A stretch of DNA of 64,000 nucleotides from Nocardia aurantia (GTDB lineage Bacteria > Actinomycetota > Actinomycetes > Mycobacteriales > Mycobacteriaceae). The translations under genes and the position numbers were made by a program. Shown one piece after another: positions 44,469-54,047 of this stretch. The DNA is taken from NCBI RefSeq assembly GCF_009604425.1, contig NZ_WEGI01000019.1, forward strand, positions 55,550 through 119,549. The letters run 5' to 3'. Within the stretch, counting starts at the first letter, position 1, and each line of letters opens with the position of its first letter. The notes beneath the pieces were generated by a model. That model saw only the letters and a program-made list of their open reading frames with translations, did no database searches and was not told where the DNA came from.

Positions 44469-47400
44469 GTGGGCCTGTTCGACAGCATCGGCGATGCGCT
44501 CGGCAAAGCGAACGACGCGGTCACCCGGTTCGAGGGCAAGGCCGAGAGTGCCCCCTATACGGCGGCGGCCTCGGTGGCCCGGGCCTTCGGCGCGAACGGT
44601 GTTGCCGCACAACTCGATCACGTCGCGGATCAGGTGGCCGACGCGCACGGGGCCGACGTCGCCGAGCGCGAACTCGGCGACACCGACGACCCCAGAGAGC
44701 TGATCCACGGCGATCCCGCCGCCATCGGTCACGTCCACGATCTGTTGCAGCAGATGGGTGACTCGATCGAGAAGACCGGCGACGCATTACGCAAGATCGA
44801 CCTCTCGGACTGGATCGGGGAGGCCGCGCGCGGGTTTCACACCGAGTTCGAGAAGCAGCCGAAGCTCTGGTGGACCGGTGCCGACGCCATGCACAAGGCC
44901 GCCGGCATCCTGGACACCTGGGGTCACGCGGTCGCCGCCGCGCAGGGCCGGGCCGCCGACGCGCTCGCGAAGTGGAATCAGGCGGCGGCCGAGGAATTTT
45001 CGAGGAAAACCGCGTGGAACGCCCTGTCGGCCGACCAGCGAAAGTCCACACCGCTGGTGGACACCTGGACCGCGATGCGCCACGACGCCCGCGAAATCCT
45101 GCGCGGCGCACGGACCGACCGGGACGCCGCCGCGTCGACCGCGGCATCCGGGTTGAAGGCCGCCACCGCTACCGCCCCCGACACGCCGCCGCTGTCACAA
45201 CGCCTGCTCGACGACGTCGACGACACGTATTCGGCGCTGAACGACGCGGGTGCCCATTTCACCAAGGGCCTCATCACCAGCTTCACCGGGATCGAGCAGT
45301 TCGTACGCCAACTCGACCCGTACGAGACCTACAACATGACCCATCCCGCGCAATACCTGCAAGGGATGGCCGATCTGGGCACCGGCCTGGTCATCGCCAC
45401 CGCCGACCCCGGCGCCACGGTGGACTCGTTCCTGAAGGACACGCGCAAGGACCCGTCCGAATTCCTCGGTTCGCTGACCGGCAACACGCTCATGACCGTG
45501 GGCACCGGCGGGGCCGGGGCCGCGAAACCGGCGCTGACGGCGGTGGAAGAGGCCGCCGACGCGACGAAAGCCGCTCAGGTTGCCGGAAACACCGCCGAGC
45601 ACACCGCCCCGCACCCGGGCACCGACTCACCCCACATCGCGGAGTTGCCGAAACCGGCGGCGGGAGAATCGGTTCCTACGCCGAAATCCGATCCGCCGAT
45701 CCAGCGCTCTACTCACGATGCGGGCACAGCGCCGGCACAACCCGCCGCCCGCCCATCCACAGAATCACCGCAACCCGTATCCGACACGCCGACATCGCGA
45801 GCCCAGCCCACCGCGCACATATCCGACGCACCCCGAACCACGGCACCCACAGCCGACATCTCCCCAGCACCCGCGCAACCCGCCGCGCACACAGCCGAGG
45901 CTTCCCCGGCACCCGCGCAACCCGCCGCGCACACTGCCGAGGCACCTTCGCCGCCCGCCCAGCCCGCCCCGCACTCGTCGGCGGACACACCTGCCGCCCA
46001 CCCCACGGTGCACACATCCGGCCCGGATGCCGCGCACGCCCGGTTGGCAGGTCCGCACGATCAAGCGCCCGCGAATCAAGGTTCCGGTGTCAGCGGAACA
46101 CACCCATTTGCCCCGAGTTCGAATCCGGTTGCCGCACAAGGCACAACACTCGAGCACAGCGCATTGCACCCGGTCGATGCCACGGCACCGCAACCGGATG
46201 CCGGTAGCTCCCTACACGGACTCGGCAGCCGCACCGAGCCGGTACATCCGGGTCCGGCACCGCAACTCCGTGAAGTGACCTCATCGCGCCCCGACGATGT
46301 ATGGCAGAACAGTTCGCGCCCCGAGACCGGCAGGCCGAGCCCCCATCCGGATGCGGTTGTTCCGGATGCCGGACGCCCTGCTGCGGCTCGTCCCGAACAG
46401 GTATCGCCGACCGGTCGCGATCCGGTCCGGTGGGATCGCCCGGAACCGGCTCACCGGGCGGAGCCCGCCGATCCGTATCGGTCGGCCGATCCCCCGGGCG
46501 GTTCGATCGAATCCGCCAGCCGCCCAGCCGAACCCAGGACACCTCCGGCGGAGCGTAGCGCTCGACCGATCGAACCCACGGAACGCGCGATCGACCGAAC
46601 TGCCCGGCCGCCGGAATACCCGGCCCGCACAGTTGAACCCCCCGCACGCCCGCAGGATCCGTATCGTCCAGGCGATAGTTCACCCGCCACGTCGAGTGCG
46701 CGTGCCTCCTGGGATAATTCGCCGCGCGACCACCCTGCGGCTCGACCAGGGAGCGAGCACGCCCTGCGTGACACCTCGCCGGGAGCCGGGGTTCGGCCCG
46801 AGCCACCGATGCGCCCAGTCGATCCGGACCGCGCACCGGCGCCACGAGAGCCTGTCGAGAATCGGCCGGAGATTAGACGAACCGAGCACCCGGACACCGG
46901 ACAGATGAACGCCGAGCATCCAGAACCAGTCAGTTCCGGGCACGGTGCACCGCCGAACCGCCCAGCCGGACCCAGACCGAATCTCCGCGACCTGTTCCCG
47001 CCGGACGGCTTTCAGGTAGACAAGGCAACCTCGCTCCCGCAATTTCAGCAGGCGATGGGTGGCGAGTACGGCGGATTGCATGTCCGCGTCAACCATATCT
47101 ATGGCGATTACCAGGCTGTTCACGTCGAGATGAAGATCTTCGACGCCGACGGGATGCGGGTGGGGCATGCCACTCGCACATTTGAGAACAGAGCGGGCCA
47201 CCTGAGCGCGCACCACGCGAATTTGGTATTGCAGAAATCTGTCCAGGGTCAAGGTTTCGCCACGGAAATGAACAATGCCATGTTCGCATGGTATCGAGAC
47301 TCGGGGGTCGAAGAGGTCCTGCTCAGGGCGAATATCGACGTCGGCAGCTATGCCTGGGCGCGCCAAGGGTTCGAATTTCAGAACGGAGAGGAAGCTGCCC

Positions 47401-47744
47401 GTACCATTCGCCCACGATTGGGCAATGAGATCCGTCGCGAACAGATGAACCTCGATCAACTCCGGCTGGAGGTCGCGACCGCTCCCAATGGGCCCGAAAA
47501 AATCGCTCTTCAGAAGAAGATCAGAGATGTCGAACAGGTAATCAAGGACGCGAAGACGCTGCACAAGAATTTTGAAGTGGGCTCCCCCCACTTCACCACA
47601 CCCAAGCAAATCACCGAGCTCGGCCGACCGGTAGGAATACCCCCCGAGCAGTTACGGAAAATGACGTGGCTCGGCAAGAACGTATTCCTAGATCCGGTCG
47701 AAAATATCTCGTGGCATGGAATTAAGAGGATGAATGCCGAATAG
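44469..47744 (+). CDS. Putative T7SS-exported polymorphic toxin with GNAT-like C-terminal domain
   Basis: 1091 residues. Residues ~75-190 match the 'T7SS secretion signal' helical domain found at the front of actinobacterial polymorphic toxins (ELIHGDPAAIGHVHDLLQQM, WIGEAARGFHTEFEKQPKLW, LDTWGHAVAAAQGRAADAL). A helical region follows to ~370, then ~450 residues of Pro/Ala/Glu disordered linker. The C-terminal ~250 residues (from about 842) are folded. VQGQGFATEMNNAMFAWYRD (925 on) and NIDVGSYAWARQGFEFQ (955-971) resemble motif A and the following strand of GNAT acetyltransferases. The tail to 1091 is charged and unassigned. GC drops in the tip, suggesting exchange. It lies between an EspC-like gene and a candidate immunity gene. 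The toxin activity itself is inference. Confidence 0.7.
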   Translation: MGLFDSIGDALGKANDAVTRFEGKAESAPYTAAASVARAFGANGVAAQLDHVADQVADAHGADVAERELGDTDDPRELIHGDPAAIGHVHDLLQQMGDSIEKTGDALRKIDLSDWIGEAARGFHTEFEKQPKLWWTGADAMHKAAGILDTWGHAVAAAQGRAADALAKWNQAAAEEFSRKTAWNALSADQRKSTPLVDTWTAMRHDAREILRGARTDRDAAASTAASGLKAATATAPDTPPLSQRLLDDVDDTYSALNDAGAHFTKGLITSFTGIEQFVRQLDPYETYNMTHPAQYLQGMADLGTGLVIATADPGATVDSFLKDTRKDPSEFLGSLTGNTLMTVGTGGAGAAKPALTAVEEAADATKAAQVAGNTAEHTAPHPGTDSPHIAELPKPAAGESVPTPKSDPPIQRSTHDAGTAPAQPAARPSTESPQPVSDTPTSRAQPTAHISDAPRTTAPTADISPAPAQPAAHTAEASPAPAQPAAHTAEAPSPPAQPAPHSSADTPAAHPTVHTSGPDAAHARLAGPHDQAPANQGSGVSGTHPFAPSSNPVAAQGTTLEHSALHPVDATAPQPDAGSSLHGLGSRTEPVHPGPAPQLREVTSSRPDDVWQNSSRPETGRPSPHPDAVVPDAGRPAAARPEQVSPTGRDPVRWDRPEPAHRAEPADPYRSADPPGGSIESASRPAEPRTPPAERSARPIEPTERAIDRTARPPEYPARTVEPPARPQDPYRPGDSSPATSSARASWDNSPRDHPAARPGSEHALRDTSPGAGVRPEPPMRPVDPDRAPAPREPVENRPEIRRTEHPDTGQMNAEHPEPVSSGHGAPPNRPAGPRPNLRDLFPPDGFQVDKATSLPQFQQAMGGEYGGLHVRVNHIYGDYQAVHVEMKIFDADGMRVGHATRTFENRAGHLSAHHANLVLQKSVQGQGFATEMNNAMFAWYRDSGVEEVLLRANIDVGSYAWARQGFEFQNGEEAARTIRPRLGNEIRREQMNLDQLRLEVATAPNGPEKIALQKKIRDVEQVIKDAKTLHKNFEVGSPHFTTPKQITELGRPVGIPPEQLRKMTWLGKNVFLDPVENISWHGIKRMNAE

Positions 47745-47756
47745 GGAGAAAGCGGG

Positions 47757-49154
47757 ATGAGGGATTCGCGGATCAGACCCAAGGGGTGGCCTGCAGATGA
47801 AAGTGCCCGGCGAAGCCTGAAGCATGGAAATTGGCACGCGGACTGGTCGACTCGGTGGCGGAACAGAGTAGATTTCCGACCCGACAGCCGGGACGTCGAA
47901 AACAGCGATTACAACCAACACTACGTGGATGTAGAAGCGCCACTGGAAGCTGAACTGGAATACAGTGCCCGCTCGGACGAGATCAGCGGGTGCAGCAACA
48001 AGATGAAGCATCTCCTGATTCCCACCGGGTCGGAGAAATTACGCGGCGCTCTCGTCGGCGCAGGCGTAGGAGACGCATTTGCGGCCACTTTCCATGGCTT
48101 GACCAAATTCCCATGGAATTCTGGCGGCGCAGTGAACGTCGAGGAGAAACTGATCGACTATCTGCCCGACGACAACATGATTTCATCGAGCGTCAGTCAA
48201 TTGATGGCATATTGCGCCGAAGGACTCACTCGCGCTGTCGGAGGACGACGATTCGGTCGCCACATCGATCCCGTGTCGGCAGTTCAACATGCCTATCAGC
48301 GCTGGCTTTATCACATGCAGGAAGACTGGGAGGCATCAGGTGAGTGGCGAAGGTACGGTGGCCCCTACGCGCGCAACGCCGGTGACAAGGACGAGCCCGA
48401 CGGCACCCTGTCGGAGGAAACCGTATTCCAGATCGGCATTCTCAGCCAAGACGCCGCGATCATCGATGCACTGACCCAATTCGCCGCTTCCGGGGTCATG
48501 TCCACACCGGCGGTTCCCCGCAGCGCGGCCCGCGGCGCCGACGTACTGCTCCGCGGCGCACTGGCGGCAGTATGGTCAGAGGATCTGTCCCAGACGTTCA
48601 GTCTGGCAGTCGCCATTGCTGCGCTCAGCCATCCGCACCCCGACGACTACCTGCCAGCTGGCGTACTCGCCGTGATCTTGCACCAGCAGATACGCGGCCA
48701 CCAATTCATGGACTGCCTCACCGCTGGATACCAGCAACTCACGGCCTGGCCCGGCCACGAGCGAACCCGCACAATGATCGACACCGCCGTCAATCTGCTC
48801 CGCAACGAATGGACACCCACCCAAACCGACAACCTGCGCAAATATTTCCCGGGAGGAGGCGCCGACGGAGCCGAAGGACTCGCCATCGCCCTCTACTGCG
48901 CGATGGTCAGCGACTATATCCGGGAAGCACTCGTACTCGCGTTGAACTACGCGCCCGACGAGCATCGCACCACAGTCACCGCCGCCACGGGAATGCTGAT
49001 CGGCGCCGAATACGGAGTTCAAGCCATCCCGACAGCCTTCCGCGATCCGGTCGAATATACGCACACCCTAGATCGCCTCGGCCAGGATCTGGCCACCGAA
49101 CTCCGCGATGTCCTGGACCAGACCGAATGGCTGCGGCGCTACCCACCGACCTGA
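47757..49154 (+). CDS. ADP-ribosylglycohydrolase-like protein, candidate immunity factor
   Basis: 465 residues. The ARH/DraG fold is seen from about residue 95: EKLRGALVGAGVGDAFAATFHG, then LPDDNMISSSVSQLMAYCAEGLTRAV where active enzymes have (T/S)DDT, and LALNYAPDEHRTTVTAATGMLIGAEYG where they have NxGGDxDT. Asp138-Asp139 and Asp401 survive but Thr and the GG pair do not, so magnesium binding is doubtful. The first ~90 residues are an unrecognised, polar extension. It starts 12 bp after the toxin stop with a GGGAGAAAG SD and shares the toxin tip's lower GC. ARH proteins serve as immunity in some polymorphic toxin loci; here they may bind rather than catalyse. Confidence 0.65.
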   Translation: MRDSRIRPKGWPADESARRSLKHGNWHADWSTRWRNRVDFRPDSRDVENSDYNQHYVDVEAPLEAELEYSARSDEISGCSNKMKHLLIPTGSEKLRGALVGAGVGDAFAATFHGLTKFPWNSGGAVNVEEKLIDYLPDDNMISSSVSQLMAYCAEGLTRAVGGRRFGRHIDPVSAVQHAYQRWLYHMQEDWEASGEWRRYGGPYARNAGDKDEPDGTLSEETVFQIGILSQDAAIIDALTQFAASGVMSTPAVPRSAARGADVLLRGALAAVWSEDLSQTFSLAVAIAALSHPHPDDYLPAGVLAVILHQQIRGHQFMDCLTAGYQQLTAWPGHERTRTMIDTAVNLLRNEWTPTQTDNLRKYFPGGGADGAEGLAIALYCAMVSDYIREALVLALNYAPDEHRTTVTAATGMLIGAEYGVQAIPTAFRDPVEYTHTLDRLGQDLATELRDVLDQTEWLRRYPPT

Positions 49155-49188
49155 GCAAGCATCGACGACACGACGGGAACGAGAATCG

Positions 49189-52100
49189 GTGCCGGAAAAC
49201 GGTAATCGCACGCCGGAGGAACGCGCTGACGACGACCGTGGCGCATACGAACATGCCAGTCGGTCCGGCTCGATGCACGACCGACTCGACGATCAGAAAA
49301 CCGTGGCCGACAACCTGGTCGACCTCGCGACCGGCGAGTTCCTGCTGCGGGAGATCGATGTCGAGCTCCCGGGCATGCTCGCGCTGGTGCTGCGGCGATC
49401 GCACCTGTCGGGCTACCGGTTCGGCCGTTGGTTCGGCCGATCGTGGTCGTCGACGCTGGACGTGCGACTGGTGGTCGAGGACGCTGGGGTCACGTTCCTC
49501 GGCGAGAGCGGGGTCATGCTCGCCTATCCCCATGCGCCCGAGGACACCTCGGTCGAACCGATCGGCAGTCGGCAGCGCTGGACCCTGACCCGTAGCGGCA
49601 CCGCCTACCGAGTCCGGGACCCGTGGTGCGAGAGGATCTGGCATTTCGCGCCGGAGCCCGGATCGGGCGGTATCGAATCGCGGGTCGGGAACTACGCCAT
49701 CTCCGCGATCACCGATCGGCATCGCAACCGCGTCCGCTTCCACTACGACTCCACCGGCATTCCCGTGGAAGTGGTTCATTCCGGCGGCTATCGGGTCGCC
49801 GTGCGCACTGCCGGTGGTCGCGTCACCCGGCTGTCGGTGCACGACCGGGGCGTTGCCGTACCGGTCCGGGAATTCGCTTACACCGCAGGGACATTGACCA
49901 TGGATTCCGACGCTGCCGGTAGCGCGACGAACTTCGTCTACGACGATATGGGGCGCATCGTGTCCTGGACGAATTCCGCTGGGGATCAGAGGATCAATCG
50001 GTTCGATGGAGCCGGTCGTGTGGTGTCGCAGCGGAGCAACAGCGGGATTCTCGACGCCGACTTCCGGTACATCCGATTCGCTGATGGCACAGGCAGTCTC
50101 ACCGCTGTGACCGATGCCGATGGGGCCGTGACGCGGTACGGCTTCGACCTCGACCATCGGCTGCGCGACCACAGCGATCCGACCGGCGGCCGTACTCACA
50201 TCGACTACGACACGGACCGGCGGCCGCTGACGGTGATCGCGCCGGACGGCGGGGTCACCCGGTACCGCTACACCCGTGATGGTGACATCGCCGAGATCAC
50301 CCGGCCCGACGGTGCGAAGCTGACCGCCGAATACGATGTCCGGCACCGCGCCACGCGCCTGATCGACGCCGATGGCGCTGTGTACGAACAGGAATGGACC
50401 GAGGACGGCGATCTCGCCGCCATCGTCGATGCCGGCGGGGCTCGCACCGGGTACAGCTGTCATCGGGGTGGTGGCATCGCGACCGTTACCGGTCCGACGG
50501 GCACTCGTACCGCCTTCGAGGTCGATCCGGCCGGGCTGCCGGTGGCTGTGACGGAGTCGTCGGGTGCGGTCACAGTCGTTCATCGCGACGGGTTCGGCCG
50601 GCCGATCGCGCTGTTCGATTCCCGCGGCGGGTGCACGAGCTACGAATGGACGGCGACCGGAAAGCTCGCTCGCCGTCTCGATCCCGACGGTTTCGGCGAA
50701 TCCTGGGTGTACGACGGCGCGGGAAACCTGACGGCGCATACCAACCGGGCCGGTGGTGTCACCCGGTACACCTACGGCGCGTTCGGCCTGCCGGCCACCC
50801 GTGTCGACGCCGACGGTGGCACCACCGGCTACCGGTGGGACCGGCACCGGCGCATGGTGTCGGAAACCGACTCCATCGGTGCTACAACTCATTACACGTA
50901 CGATCGAGCCGGCCGGGTCGCCACTGTCACCCCCGCTACCGGCGTGACCCGGCGCTACTCCTACGACCGGCTCGGCCGCGCCGTCGAAATCGTCGCCGCC
51001 ACCGGCGAATATCGCCGCTTCGGCCACGACCGGGCCGGTCGGATCGTCAACGCGGTCACCGGCACCGGTGACGGGTGCACCCATACCCTCACCCGCACCT
51101 ACACGCCGAGCGGCCACCTGGCTGCCGAACAGGTCGACGACCGGCCGCCGGTGCGATGCGAGTACGACATTCATCAGCGACTCGTCCGCCGCACGAGTCC
51201 CGGCGGCTCGATCACCGCATGGATGTACGACCACGACGGTCGCGTCGTCGGGCTCGAAACCGGCGGCTACCGTGTCGATTTCACCTACGACGCCGTCGGG
51301 CGATCGACCGGGTGGCGGGTCGGTGAACTCGAGCTGACCCGATTGCCGAGCGGCACTGGGCAAGTCGACGCGCGCACGGTGACCGCGTTTCCCGGCACGA
51401 CCTTGAACCTCGGCGTCAGCGGTCGTCCCGCCCCGCGGCGGCTGTTCCACGACGAGTACGGCTACCGTCCTGACGGTTACCTTGTCACCCATATCCAGCA
51501 TGTGGCCGGCAACGAGCCGATTCATCGCCATTATCAACTGGATCCGCTCGGCCGGATCACGGTCGAGAAAGTCGTGGACCGCGCACTGCTCGACTCCGAC
51601 ATCGTGCGCTACCGTTTCGACGCCTTCGACCAGCTGATCGAGGTGCGGACCCCGGACGGCCGGTACCGGCACTACACCTACGACGCCTACGGGCGCCGCA
51701 CCACCACACAGCACCGAACGTCCGACGGGGATGTCCTCGATCACATCGATCACAGCTGGGACGGCATACGACCGATCGAAGAATCCACCGAATCATGCAG
51801 TGTCCGGTGGAATTACGAGCCCGGCACGTGCGCACCGATCACCTACGATGTCGACCGGAACGAACTCGGCAGGCAATTCTTCGCAGTCGTGACCGACCCG
51901 GCCGGTGTGCCGACCGCACTCGTGGACCCACAGTCCGGGCAGGTCGCGGACAGCGCCGGGACAGTGCTGTGGGAGCATTCCGTCGGCGCTGTGCCGCAAC
52001 GATTCACAGGCCAGGATCGGGGAACCGGCCCGCGGCACAACCCGGGATACCACAACCTTGCCGGGATCCGAAGCGTCGGCCCGGATCTCGCAACCGGCCC

Positions 52101-52407
52101 CGACCACTCCGGGTACGTGCTCGGGGCCGATTCAGGCGATCTCCGCGCCGGCGGACCGGCGGATGCTCAGACCAGTTCGCGCAGTTGCTCGATCAGCTTC
52201 ACCCGGTCGGCCGGAGTGGCGGCCATCGGTACCACGTTCAGCACGGTGACGCCGGCCGCCGCGAACGCCGCCACCCGTTCCTTCACGAATCCGGCCGGGC
52301 CGATCAGCGAGATGTCGCGGACCAGGTCGTCCGGCACAACCTTCGCGGCTTCCTCCTTCTTGCCGGCCAGGTACAGCTCCTGGATCCGGTCGGCCTCGGC
52401 GCCGTAG
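49189..52407 (+). CDS. Rhs/YD-repeat protein without toxin tip
   Basis: 1072 residues. After a polar start (GTG 49189, 34 bp past the ARH gene), residues ~30-230 form an Rhs entry region (LVDLATGEFLLREIDVELPG, LVLRRSHLSGYRFG, RWFGRSWSSTLDVRL). About 20 YD repeats follow (YDDMGRIVSW, YDRLGRAVEIV, YDAYGRRTTT). The usual Rhs core end (PxxGLxGGxNxYxY) is present only as a faint remnant, VGPDLATGPDHSGYV, near residue 960. From residue ~993 the frame reads antisense through the 3' end of the F420-oxidoreductase gene for 80 residues. No toxin domain is present. It may be decaying or have lost its tip by recombination. Confidence 0.7.
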   Translation: MPENGNRTPEERADDDRGAYEHASRSGSMHDRLDDQKTVADNLVDLATGEFLLREIDVELPGMLALVLRRSHLSGYRFGRWFGRSWSSTLDVRLVVEDAGVTFLGESGVMLAYPHAPEDTSVEPIGSRQRWTLTRSGTAYRVRDPWCERIWHFAPEPGSGGIESRVGNYAISAITDRHRNRVRFHYDSTGIPVEVVHSGGYRVAVRTAGGRVTRLSVHDRGVAVPVREFAYTAGTLTMDSDAAGSATNFVYDDMGRIVSWTNSAGDQRINRFDGAGRVVSQRSNSGILDADFRYIRFADGTGSLTAVTDADGAVTRYGFDLDHRLRDHSDPTGGRTHIDYDTDRRPLTVIAPDGGVTRYRYTRDGDIAEITRPDGAKLTAEYDVRHRATRLIDADGAVYEQEWTEDGDLAAIVDAGGARTGYSCHRGGGIATVTGPTGTRTAFEVDPAGLPVAVTESSGAVTVVHRDGFGRPIALFDSRGGCTSYEWTATGKLARRLDPDGFGESWVYDGAGNLTAHTNRAGGVTRYTYGAFGLPATRVDADGGTTGYRWDRHRRMVSETDSIGATTHYTYDRAGRVATVTPATGVTRRYSYDRLGRAVEIVAATGEYRRFGHDRAGRIVNAVTGTGDGCTHTLTRTYTPSGHLAAEQVDDRPPVRCEYDIHQRLVRRTSPGGSITAWMYDHDGRVVGLETGGYRVDFTYDAVGRSTGWRVGELELTRLPSGTGQVDARTVTAFPGTTLNLGVSGRPAPRRLFHDEYGYRPDGYLVTHIQHVAGNEPIHRHYQLDPLGRITVEKVVDRALLDSDIVRYRFDAFDQLIEVRTPDGRYRHYTYDAYGRRTTTQHRTSDGDVLDHIDHSWDGIRPIEESTESCSVRWNYEPGTCAPITYDVDRNELGRQFFAVVTDPAGVPTALVDPQSGQVADSAGTVLWEHSVGAVPQRFTGQDRGTGPRHNPGYHNLAGIRSVGPDLATGPDHSGYVLGADSGDLRAGGPADAQTSSRSCSISFTRSAGVAAIGTTFSTVTPAAANAATRSFTNPAGPISEMSRTRSSGTTFAASSFLPARYSSWIRSASAP

Positions 52408-53204
52408 CCGTACTTGGTGGCCAGGGTGTGGTAGAAGTTCTTGCCCTTGGCGCCCATGCCGCCGATGTACAGCGCCAGATGTGGTTTCACGAACTCGCGC
52501 AACGGTTCCACGTCCTCGCCGATGGCGAGGGCGGGGCCGGCGAACACCTCGAGTTCGCCGAGCGACGGGTCGCGGCGGGCCCGGCCGGCCGCGAGTGCGT
52601 CGCCCCAGACGTCGTGCGCGCGTTCGGGCAGGAAGAAGATCGGCTGCCAGCCCTCGGCGATCTCCGCGGCCAGCTCCACGTTCTTCGGGCCGAGGGCGGC
52701 CAGCAGCACCGGAATGCGTTCGCGCACCGGATGATTGATCAGCTTCAGCGGTTTGCCGAGGCCGGTGCCGCGCTCGGCGGGCAGCGGCACCCGGTAGTAC
52801 TTGCCCTCGAACTCCAGGCGCTCGCGGCGCCACACCCGGCGGCAGATCTCGACGACCTCGCGGGTGCGGCCGATCGGCGCGTCGTAGGGCACGCCGTGGA
52901 AGCCCTCGATCACCTGCGGGCCGGAGGCCCCGAGGCCGAGGATGAAGCGGCCGTCGGAGACGTAGTCCAGGCCGGCCGCCGACATCGCGGTCAGCGTGGG
53001 GGTCCGCGTGTACAGCTGCAGGATGCCCGAGGCCAGCTGCACGTGATCGGTCCTGGCGGCGAGATAGCCGAGCGCGCTCACCGCGTCGAACGAGTACGCC
53101 TCGGGCACGAAGACGATGTCCAGTCCGGCCCGTTCCAGGTCGGCGACCTCGGCGGCCACTTCCTTGAAACCGCCCGCATAGTTGATGCCCAGTCCGATAC
53201 GCAT
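52167..53204 (-). CDS. LLM-class F420-dependent oxidoreductase (Rv3520c-like)
   Basis: A 345-residue luciferase-like TIM-barrel enzyme predicted to use cofactor F420. Family segments: MRIGLGINYAGGFKEVAAEVADLERAGLDIVFVPE, YTRTPTLTAMSAAGLDYVSDGRFILGLGASGPQVIEGFHG, and RIPVLLAALGPKNVELAAEIAEGWQPIFF. It resembles the mycobacterial Rv3520c subfamily; the substrate is unknown. TATGGT at 53211-53216, six bases ahead of the ATG, marks a leaderless start. Its 3' 241 bp overlap the end of the Rhs frame on the other strand. Confidence 0.85.
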   Translation of the reverse strand: MRIGLGINYAGGFKEVAAEVADLERAGLDIVFVPEAYSFDAVSALGYLAARTDHVQLASGILQLYTRTPTLTAMSAAGLDYVSDGRFILGLGASGPQVIEGFHGVPYDAPIGRTREVVEICRRVWRRERLEFEGKYYRVPLPAERGTGLGKPLKLINHPVRERIPVLLAALGPKNVELAAEIAEGWQPIFFLPERAHDVWGDALAAGRARRDPSLGELEVFAGPALAIGEDVEPLREFVKPHLALYIGGMGAKGKNFYHTLATKYGYGAEADRIQELYLAGKKEEAAKVVPDDLVRDISLIGPAGFVKERVAAFAAAGVTVLNVVPMAATPADRVKLIEQLRELV

Positions 53205-53210
53205 GAATCG

Positions 53211-53216
53211 ACCATA
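53211..53216 (-). promoter_or_regulatory. -10 box of the F420-oxidoreductase gene, leaderless
   Basis: TATGGT on the minus strand, six bases before the ATG at 53204. Confidence 0.5.
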
Positions 53217-53387
53217 CCCACGCTGCGCCGCAGCTCCGGGGCTACCCCCGCTTACTCGAGGTGAACCTCGAGTAACGGCCGGACGGGCCGTTCGGGCGGT
53301 CGCGGGCAGCCGCGTGGCACCCGGTACCGTAGTGCTCGGACGCGCATCATCCGATGCGCACCGACCGTTCGTTCAGGAGGGCCGTCG

Positions 53388-54047
53388 ATGTCTGCCGAAA
53401 CCGCTTCGCCGCAGTCGATTTCGACATTCGCGGGAGTGTCGGTCGGTGGTTATCTGGACGATCTCGCGGCCAAGATCCCCGCACCCGGCGGCGGTGCGGT
53501 CGCCGCGCTGCACGCCGCGCAGGGCGCCGCCCTGATCGCGATGGTGGCCAGGTACACCACCCGGGCCAAGGACGTCGCGCATCGCGAGACGATCGACCGC
53601 ATCATCGCCGCCGCCGACGCCGCCCGGACCAGGTCGCTGGCGCTGGCCGACGCCGACGCCGCCGCCTTCACCGCGGTCGGGGCCGCCTACAAGCTGCCGA
53701 AGGAGTCCGACGAGCAGGCCGCCACCCGCGCCGCCGCCGTGACCGCCGCGTTGCTGGAGGCCGCGCGGGTGCCCGCCGCGGTCGTCGCCGAGGCCGACGA
53801 GGTACTCAGCCTCGCCGCCGACCTGCTCCCCATCGGCAACCCGAACGTGATCACCGATATCGGCGCCGCGGCCGACGCGGCCCGCGCCGCCGCGACCAGC
53901 TCGCAACTCAACATCGCGATCAACGTGGCCTCGCTGGCCGCGGGCGAGGGCGCCGAGTTCGCCGGAGCGTTGCGGACAATCGAGGAAATCGTGGCTCGCG
54001 CCGATGCGCTGCACACCGACGTCGTCACCGCGATTACGACGCGGTAA
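53388..54047 (+). CDS. Cyclodeaminase/cyclohydrolase family protein (FchA-like)
   Basis: A 219-residue all-helical protein of the formimidoyl-THF cyclodeaminase family. The signature is FLDDLAAKIPAPGGGAVAAL-like: GYLDDLAAKIPAPGGGAVAALHAAQGAALIAMV near the start, and LLPIGNPNVITDIGAAADAARAAATSSQLNIAINV near the end. Relatives form 5,10-methenyl-THF from formimidoyl-THF, or act as cyclohydrolases in purine-fermenting bacteria. CAGGAGGG precedes the ATG. It lies 1 kb from a FolD paralog that lacks the cyclohydrolase lysine, a suggestive pairing. Confidence 0.85.
   Translation: MSAETASPQSISTFAGVSVGGYLDDLAAKIPAPGGGAVAALHAAQGAALIAMVARYTTRAKDVAHRETIDRIIAAADAARTRSLALADADAAAFTAVGAAYKLPKESDEQAATRAAAVTAALLEAARVPAAVVAEADEVLSLAADLLPIGNPNVITDIGAAADAARAAATSSQLNIAINVASLAAGEGAEFAGALRTIEEIVARADALHTDVVTAITTR

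Noticed and set aside
48976..49188. Upstream extension of the Rhs gene to the ATG at 49108
   Set aside because: That start lies inside the ARH-like gene; the GTG at 49189 gives a normal Rhs beginning and fits the operon spacing.
48976..51753. 925-codon minus-strand frame opposite the Rhs gene
   Set aside because: The plus strand encodes unmistakable YD repeats; the minus frame has no domain.
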